Source: Pseudo-nitzschia pungens
Lineage: Eukaryota; Bacillariophyta; Bacillariophyceae; Bacillariales; Bacillariaceae
NCBI GenBank assembly: GCA_037355855.1
Contig: CM074759.1
Coordinates: 992,001-1,056,000 of the forward strand
DNA length: 64,000 bases
Direction: 5' to 3'
Position 1 is the stretch's first letter; the number at the start of each line of letters is the position of its first letter. The notes under the pieces were generated by a model, which saw only the letters and a program-made list of their open reading frames with translations, was not told where the DNA came from and did no database searches. Positions 60,565 to 64,000 of this stretch are shown one piece after another. The position numbers were made by a program, and so were the translations under genes.

Positions 60565-60925
60565 GTACGAGTATGTATTTGCTTTCGGCACCCGTATGTA
60601 AAGAGGTTGATCTCACTACGGTACAAGTAAGGTTAATCAAAAAAGTTTTGGACGGGACGAAGATTCCAGATACAAGTAGTAGTAATAGTACCGGTAAGGT
60701 TACGTACTGAGTACGGGACAAAAATTCCAAATTCCACGGACCCATCACACATTATCTTTCTCACTATTTCTTGCCTTCGTGAAGTTCTGATAAAATGTAC
60801 TTCGTATGATGTACCGGGACGTCGAAGTACGAGTAGTAATCTTGCTTTAGCACACTGAATATCTTATAATATAGAGCTGCCAAGAACTGCTGGGGTATGT
60901 AGATCTAGTACAAATCCTACTTGAA

Positions 60926-61513
60926 AGGCCCAGCATCATCCTGTCCAGCATCCTGTCTAGAATCCTGTCTAGAATCCTGTTTAGCATCCTGTTTAGCATG
61001 CTGTCTATTGGCATCTACTAGTCTACTAGTGTCCTCCTTATTTCATTACAGTTCCATCTATACTAGGGCTGCTATTAAGAGCTGGGGTATGTAGATCTAC
61101 TAGTACTAATCCTACTAAAGGGGCACATCATCCTGTCTAACATCCTGTCCAGCATCCTGTGCAGCATCCTACTATCTAGCATCCTGTCTACTAGCATCCT
61201 GTCTACTAGCATCCTGTTTACTAGCATCCTGTTTACTAGCATCCTGTTTATCAGCATCCTGTTTACTAGCATCCTGTTTACTAGCATCCTGTTCATCAGC
61301 ATCCTGTTTACTAGCATCCTGTCTACTAGCATCCTGTCTACTAGCATCCTGTCTACTAGCATCCTTTCTAGCATCCTTTCTAGCATCCTGTCTAGCATCC
61401 TGTCTGGCATCCTGTCTGGCATCCTGTCTAGCATCCTGTCTAGCATCATGTCTATAGCATCCTGTCTACTACTAGCATCCTGTCTACTAGCATCCTGTCT
61501 AGCATCCTGTTAT
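60926..61513. repeat. Minisatellite of CATCCTGTCTACTAG-type units
   Basis: Units of 12-15 bases, CATCCTGTCTACTAG and the shorter CATCCTGTCTAG, with T/C variants. They are most regular from 61130 to 61513 (about 27 units). A preceding ~85-bp block (60926-61010) has older units. Also, the segment GGGGTATGTAGATCTA...AATCCTACT occurs at 60892 and again at 61082, a ~190-bp direct repeat around the array. The minus-strand frame over it encodes MLVDRMLVDRM and is not a gene. Confidence 0.9.
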
Positions 61514-62340
61514 TCCCTACATAAAATGCACCGTGCGACAATGCACCATATATATAATGCGCCAAATAAACTTCCTTTCAAAAAAGGAAGTTTGTAAATT
61601 TTACAAGCGTGAAGGATAATCACTTTAACTTCAGTACGACAGTCCCTAGTCATTCGAGAAGGCCGTGTTTAACACCGTTTGTTTTCTTCGAACCAATCCA
61701 TGTTTTCTTCAAACCTTGCGTCACAATTCAGACAACAACACAAACTAAAGATGGGCAAGCAGTAAGGAAAGGCAGACCATGCATAGGAGGAAATTCTAGG
61801 CGTCTTTCTCAAGGCGAAACACAGTGGAAAAGCATAAGCAGATAAGTAGTGTTGCAATTCACTGGATCCAAGGATATAATGGTTCCCACAAATCGATTAT
61901 CGGTACATGACAAGTCCATGGCGAAAGTTCAAGTTTCAAGTAGAGTGCGCGTCATTCGTTGACGAGCAAATTGACATTGGATGTTCTGTTCCGAATAAAG
62001 TACTCAAAATGCGCACACAGGTTGGATAAAGTTTTCGTTTGTGACAGATTCATTCTACCGCACAACTATGGGTCCATAGAGAAGACGAGGTGAAGAAATC
62101 CTGCAAAGATAAGATTTTCTTATCTCTCTTGTTGATTGACTTAAATTTGTAATCAATTCATCTTCATCCTGTCTCGGAAGCGATTTGTTGTTGACTGTTT
62201 AGTCGTCACTCGAACTATTCATCCTCTCCACTTCCAATCGAATCCTTGACAGAGTACGGACAGATGGACAGATGGTAGGGTTTCGCGGTCGAGAATCCCC
62301 AATATTGTCGTTCAAAGAATGTGCTCTTCCAATCGAGTCC

Positions 62341-63420
62341 TCAGTCGTACTCGGAGAAGAAAGAATCGACTATTTCCCCGTATGTTTTTCCATCTTCGAG
62401 CAGCCCATGATGGGAAGCATTCTCTAATTCTTTCACTCGAACAAACTTGTGATTGAAGGCGGTCTTCCAGCCTTCCGCGCAGTCGGCCGTTACAAAATCG
62501 TGCTCCCCCCTCATAACCATGCAAGAGGGCATGCGGTTGGCAGATTCCGAGGGTCTATCGGCCTTCCATCCCTGGATGCTGTCTGTTCCGAACCACACGC
62601 CGGGCGTTGCGGCACGGTTGTAGGCGTCCGCTAGAGGTTGTGGTTTTGTCCCATCGGCAGCGATCGACCGGCACGCATGCCTCGCTAGGAACCGATCCAT
62701 GATGGTCGATACTTCAGGATCCTCTTCTAACAATACGGCAATTCGATCTTCCCATGCCGAATCCATCTGCTCCACGCTGCACGGTGCACTGGAAAGGATT
62801 GCCGATAGGCATTTGGGTGCACCTTGTTCGTCGTTGTCGCCGCGTTCGGCAACCCGTTTCATATACTCAAAGGCGAGTATTCCCCCAAAGCTTTGTCCGT
62901 ATAAATGAAACCTGGTCAATCCAGATTTCTCAATGACTGCTTCCAGATCATCGACAGAAGATTCTAGCGAGTAGGCCTCAGGTGTTCCAGGACCTGGGCT
63001 CCTTCCGCACCCCAACTGATCGTAAAATACGATAGAGCGATAGGGAACAACATCGCGCATGGGAAGCAAGTAATCTGATGGAAGTCCTGGGCCTCCATGC
63101 AAAACCAAGATCGGAGCAGCTTTCTGGGAGGATAGATTCATTCGATTGTGTATGTGGTACCGAATCGAATGAGAAGTTGTGATGGTCCCGTCGTTGTCGT
63201 CCTCTTCACTACCGTAGGTTCTCGACACTTCCACCTCTCCCTCGAAATCTGTTTGGGCGTTGCATAATCTCCCATAACTGCAGCGATGGTATTGATTGAT
63301 TATACAATTTTTGGTGGGCGGTGTAAGAGCGCTGGACAAAAAGGCCGATACTGGTCCGACTGACAGGAGCGACGACAACACCATTTTTGTCGTCAGAAGA
63401 GCGTTCATGAAGTACCACAT
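62341..63420 (-). CDS. Proline iminopeptidase-like alpha/beta hydrolase, copy 2
   Basis: The start at 63420, aligned with copy 1 (another ATG at 63450), gives 359 residues. The signal peptide ends GPVSAFLSS as in the sister gene. The same motifs are intact: ILVLHGGPGLPSDYLLPMRD, YDQLGCGRSPGPGTPEAYS, HLYGQSFGGILAFEY, RGEHDFVTADCAEGW and ASHHGLLEDG. Differences from copy 1 are spread evenly and conservative, with the most change in the presequence and around EDRIAVLLEEDPEVSTIMDR. Both copies therefore look functional. The 5' flank is also similar to that of copy 1, so promoter and gene were duplicated together. Confidence 0.92.
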   Translation of the reverse strand: MWYFMNALLTTKMVLSSLLSVGPVSAFLSSALTPPTKNCIINQYHRCSYGRLCNAQTDFEGEVEVSRTYGSEEDDNDGTITTSHSIRYHIHNRMNLSSQKAAPILVLHGGPGLPSDYLLPMRDVVPYRSIVFYDQLGCGRSPGPGTPEAYSLESSVDDLEAVIEKSGLTRFHLYGQSFGGILAFEYMKRVAERGDNDEQGAPKCLSAILSSAPCSVEQMDSAWEDRIAVLLEEDPEVSTIMDRFLARHACRSIAADGTKPQPLADAYNRAATPGVWFGTDSIQGWKADRPSESANRMPSCMVMRGEHDFVTADCAEGWKTAFNHKFVRVKELENASHHGLLEDGKTYGEIVDSFFSEYD

Positions 63421-64000
63421 GGTGATCATTGGACTCCCGGAACCTAACATACGTGTCTTGAATGTGACTGATATTTGTCCTTCGTGTGAGAACCGATTCC
63501 GAAGTGATTGATATTGTAAGCATTCGTTCTTTGAAGCCTTGGTTTTGATGATGATGCTGACTCGTCAAAATCCGACTCGAACTTGGGTGATGAGTGATGA
63601 ACGAATCTTTTTGTTCCTTCTTGATCATCACACATAAGATTACTCGTAAAATTAAGATTACATCATCGTAAGGTTACTCGTAATTACTCGTAACCTCACT
63701 CGTAGTGAGCTAAACTCACGACTTCCGACTTCCGACTTCCTTACCGTCCTGGTATCAGTACAAGAAGTACTCGTAACCTTACTGTAATGCGGATTACTTC
63801 CTACCGGTATTCAGTATTGAGTAATTAACCTTATGTTCTGAACTTGCACGTACGAGTGTGAAGATCCATTCGGCACCCGTGTGTACAGTAATTACATACG
63901 GTAAGGTTACTCGTAGGCTCACTAGACTAAAAGACAAAGATTCCAGATTCTCATCAACACATTCAGATTACCGTACCGTAACCTTACGGGAAGGTTACGT
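63421..64000. other. 5' flank of copy 2, GGTTAC word cluster at the edge
   Basis: The first ~210 bases resemble the 5' flank of copy 1 (for example GAAGAACGAATGCTTACAAT on the minus strand). The rest to 64000 is dense in GTAAGGTTACTCGTA/ACCTTAC words. No gene recognised. Confidence 0.6.

Larger units (their letters stand above)
60160..62340. other. Spacer of the tandem duplication, with minisatellite
   Basis: Contains the 5' flank of copy 1 (similar to that of copy 2 up to about 60385), GGTTAC/ACCTTAC words (60395-60500), a 32-bp perfect palindrome (60533-60564), a minisatellite (60926-61513) and the 3' flank of copy 2. No gene recognised. Confidence 0.6.

Noticed and set aside
61075..61449. 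Minus-strand frame encoding MLVDRMLVDRM repeats
   Set aside because: Translation of the minisatellite; unit lengths of 12 and 15 keep it open, with no independent coding evidence.
60926..61513. Possible CRISPR-like array
   Set aside because: Units are contiguous with no spacers, in a eukaryotic context: a minisatellite.

Overview
The window looks like nuclear DNA of a diatom, probably a raphid pennate such as a Bacillariaceae member (genus not decidable from sequence alone). The evidence is: short GT-AG introns of about 100-230 bp in otherwise intron-poor genes; several N-termini with a signal peptide followed by an ASAF-like plastid targeting motif (for example GDAFSFAF, VADAFGSS, VSAFLS); diatom-type protein families; and intergenic DNA full of short GGTTAC/ACCGGTA/GTAC words. 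I see no bacterial operon, IS element, CRISPR array or rRNA, and I recognised no tRNA. Twenty-six protein genes are supported. Six have splice structures that I rebuilt or inferred, or an edge-truncated frame that is easy to miss.

Layout. 1-6 kb: an edge-truncated Q/P-rich protein (-), a diatom-family protein (+) and a coiled-coil BAR-like protein (+). 7.5-14 kb: a plastid parvulin isomerase (+), a leucine-rich-repeat protein (-), a spliced plastid membrane protein (+) and a plastid/lumen candidate (-). 14.4-20.4 kb: a ChaN-methyltransferase fusion (+), an MFS transporter (+) and a probably myristoylated Smr protein (-). 20.9-27.6 kb: two plastid-targeted unknowns (+), a mitochondrial J-protein (-) and a PPR-like organellar protein (+). 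29-33 kb: an acidic/basic unknown (+) and a small diatom unknown (-). 35.6-39.5 kb: a trehalose-phosphate synthase/phosphatase (-) that has lost catalytic residues in both domains. 41-47 kb: a secreted haem peroxidase flanked by two copies of one small domain (+), a 2-oxoglutarate oxygenase-like protein (+) and an unknown (-). 47.9-57 kb: a 1,740-residue adenylation-carrier-Pls protein (+), a short-chain dehydrogenase (+) and a UBAC2-like rhomboid/UBA protein (+). 57.6-58.0 kb: a spliced KISH/TMEM167 gene (-). 59-63.5 kb: two tandemly duplicated proline-iminopeptidase-like hydrolases (-), separated by a minisatellite.

The genes look independent, as is usual for eukaryotes, so I see no operon-like system. 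The strongest candidates for undescribed biology are: (i) the single-frame ChaN + ArsM-like methyltransferase fusion; (ii) the double-degenerate TPS-TPP, probably a regulatory pseudoenzyme; (iii) the adenylation-carrier protein with three tandem membrane/left-handed-beta-helix units; (iv) the peroxidase sandwiched between duplicated domains; (v) a small family of about 90-bp inverted-repeat MITE-like elements with arms containing CAGCTGTCC; and (vi) the recent 2-kb tandem duplication at the right end.
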